This document shows, one piece after another, positions 63,506 to 64,000 of a DNA stretch of 64,000 nucleotides. The translations under genes were made by a program, and so were the position numbers. The notes beneath the pieces are model-generated. The model was not told the origin of the DNA and searched no databases. It saw nothing but the letters and a program-made list of their open reading frames with translations. The first letter of the stretch is position 1; every line of letters begins with the position of its first letter. The DNA lies in the NCBI GenBank assembly GCA_950295325.1, contig OX485805.1:3348501-3412500 (forward strand), in the 5' to 3' direction. Source of the DNA: Polytrichum commune. Its lineage: Eukaryota > Streptophyta > Polytrichopsida > Polytrichales > Polytrichaceae.

Positions 63506-63913
63506 GCCATTCAATGCTCGGGGAGATTTGGTGGTTAGTTGGAGTTTGAGAAATAACCGGTGGAAGTTGGAGACTTCACGAGAATTACCGATCGTTTTAG
63601 AGGAATCTATAGAAGAATATACCTCAAATGGATAAAGCAAAACCGGAAGATGTCAACATGTAACCGGTTGGATTTAGAATCACTAGGATCTTAACCGACT
63701 ATGCCTAAGAACTTCCCAATAGTGATTTTAAATCCAACCGGTTATATGTTGACATCTTCCGGTTTTGCTTTCATTCATTGGGGTATATTCTTCCATAGAT
63801 TCCTCTAAAATGATCGGTAATTCTCCTAAAGTCTCGAACTTCCACCGGTTCTTTCTCAAACTCCACCGGCTCATGTGCAACCAACTGCCGATTCTCCCCG
63901 AGCATTGAATGGC
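63506..63913. repeat. Long hairpin (inverted repeat) at the right edge
   Basis: Arm 63506-63685 (begins GCCATTCAATGCTCGGGGAG, ends GGTTGGATTTAGAATCACTA) pairs with arm 63720-63913 around a 34-nt loop, with scattered mismatches. Each arm is a copy of the ACCGGTTG dispersed repeat seen singly at 52.5 kb. Transcription through it would form a long double-stranded RNA. Confidence 0.88.
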
Positions 63914-64000
63914 TTTCCCAAGCCCCATGTGAAAAGCGTGGGAGCAAAAGCAAGAGACTCATGCACCTTAACCTTGACGTTTATTCTATGCGGTCGTTAG

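Overview
This window reads as nuclear DNA of a land plant. The evidence is genes split by GT-AG introns, a chloroplast GUN4-type protein with a transit-like N-terminus, plant-style TTTAGGG telomeric repeats at an internal site, a plant-type PIF/Harbinger transposon, and long gene-poor stretches full of small DNA transposons. A Dpy-30-motif protein of the sort common in axonemes hints at a lineage with flagellated sperm (bryophyte, lycophyte or fern), but that is only an inference. I saw no reverse transcriptase, integrase, rRNA, CRISPR array or bacterial-style operon.

Layout. 1-4.5 kb: repeats and a tRNA-like SINE head. 4.9-7.9 kb: GUN4 gene (+). 12.1-13.9 kb: MECR/ETR-type enoyl reductase (+). 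14.7-17.0 kb: five-exon Dpy-30-like gene (-), convergent with the reductase. 19.6-20.9 kb: decayed kelch (nitrile/epithiospecifier-type) pseudogene (-). 21.6-23.0 kb: F-box protein (-). 25.4-33.7 kb: a complete-looking 8.4-kb PIF/Harbinger transposon with TAA target duplications, terminal inverted repeats, a transposase with an intact DDE triad (+), and a Myb/SANT-like partner gene (-) broken by one base in an A7 run. 34.1-39.6 kb: nine-exon phytanoyl-CoA dioxygenase (PHYHD1-like) gene (+). 42.4-43.0 kb: unknown acidic coiled-coil ORF (+). 45.6-47.2 kb: three-exon YIP1/YIPF5-type Golgi membrane protein (+). 47.2-64 kb: no convincing gene. It holds two back-to-back tandem arrays (49.4-52.2 kb), several MITE families, a 30-bp minisatellite (60.4 kb), and a large hairpin (63.5-63.9 kb).

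The genes are unrelated housekeeping-type loci and do not form a pathway. The most striking shared feature is structural. Almost every real gene carries its own private tandem duplication of roughly 150-450 bp in its leader, first intron or upstream flank, and some repeat units carry splice-site-like motifs. The exon models below were assembled by eye from splice consensus and reading-phase continuity; no alignment or transcript data were available.
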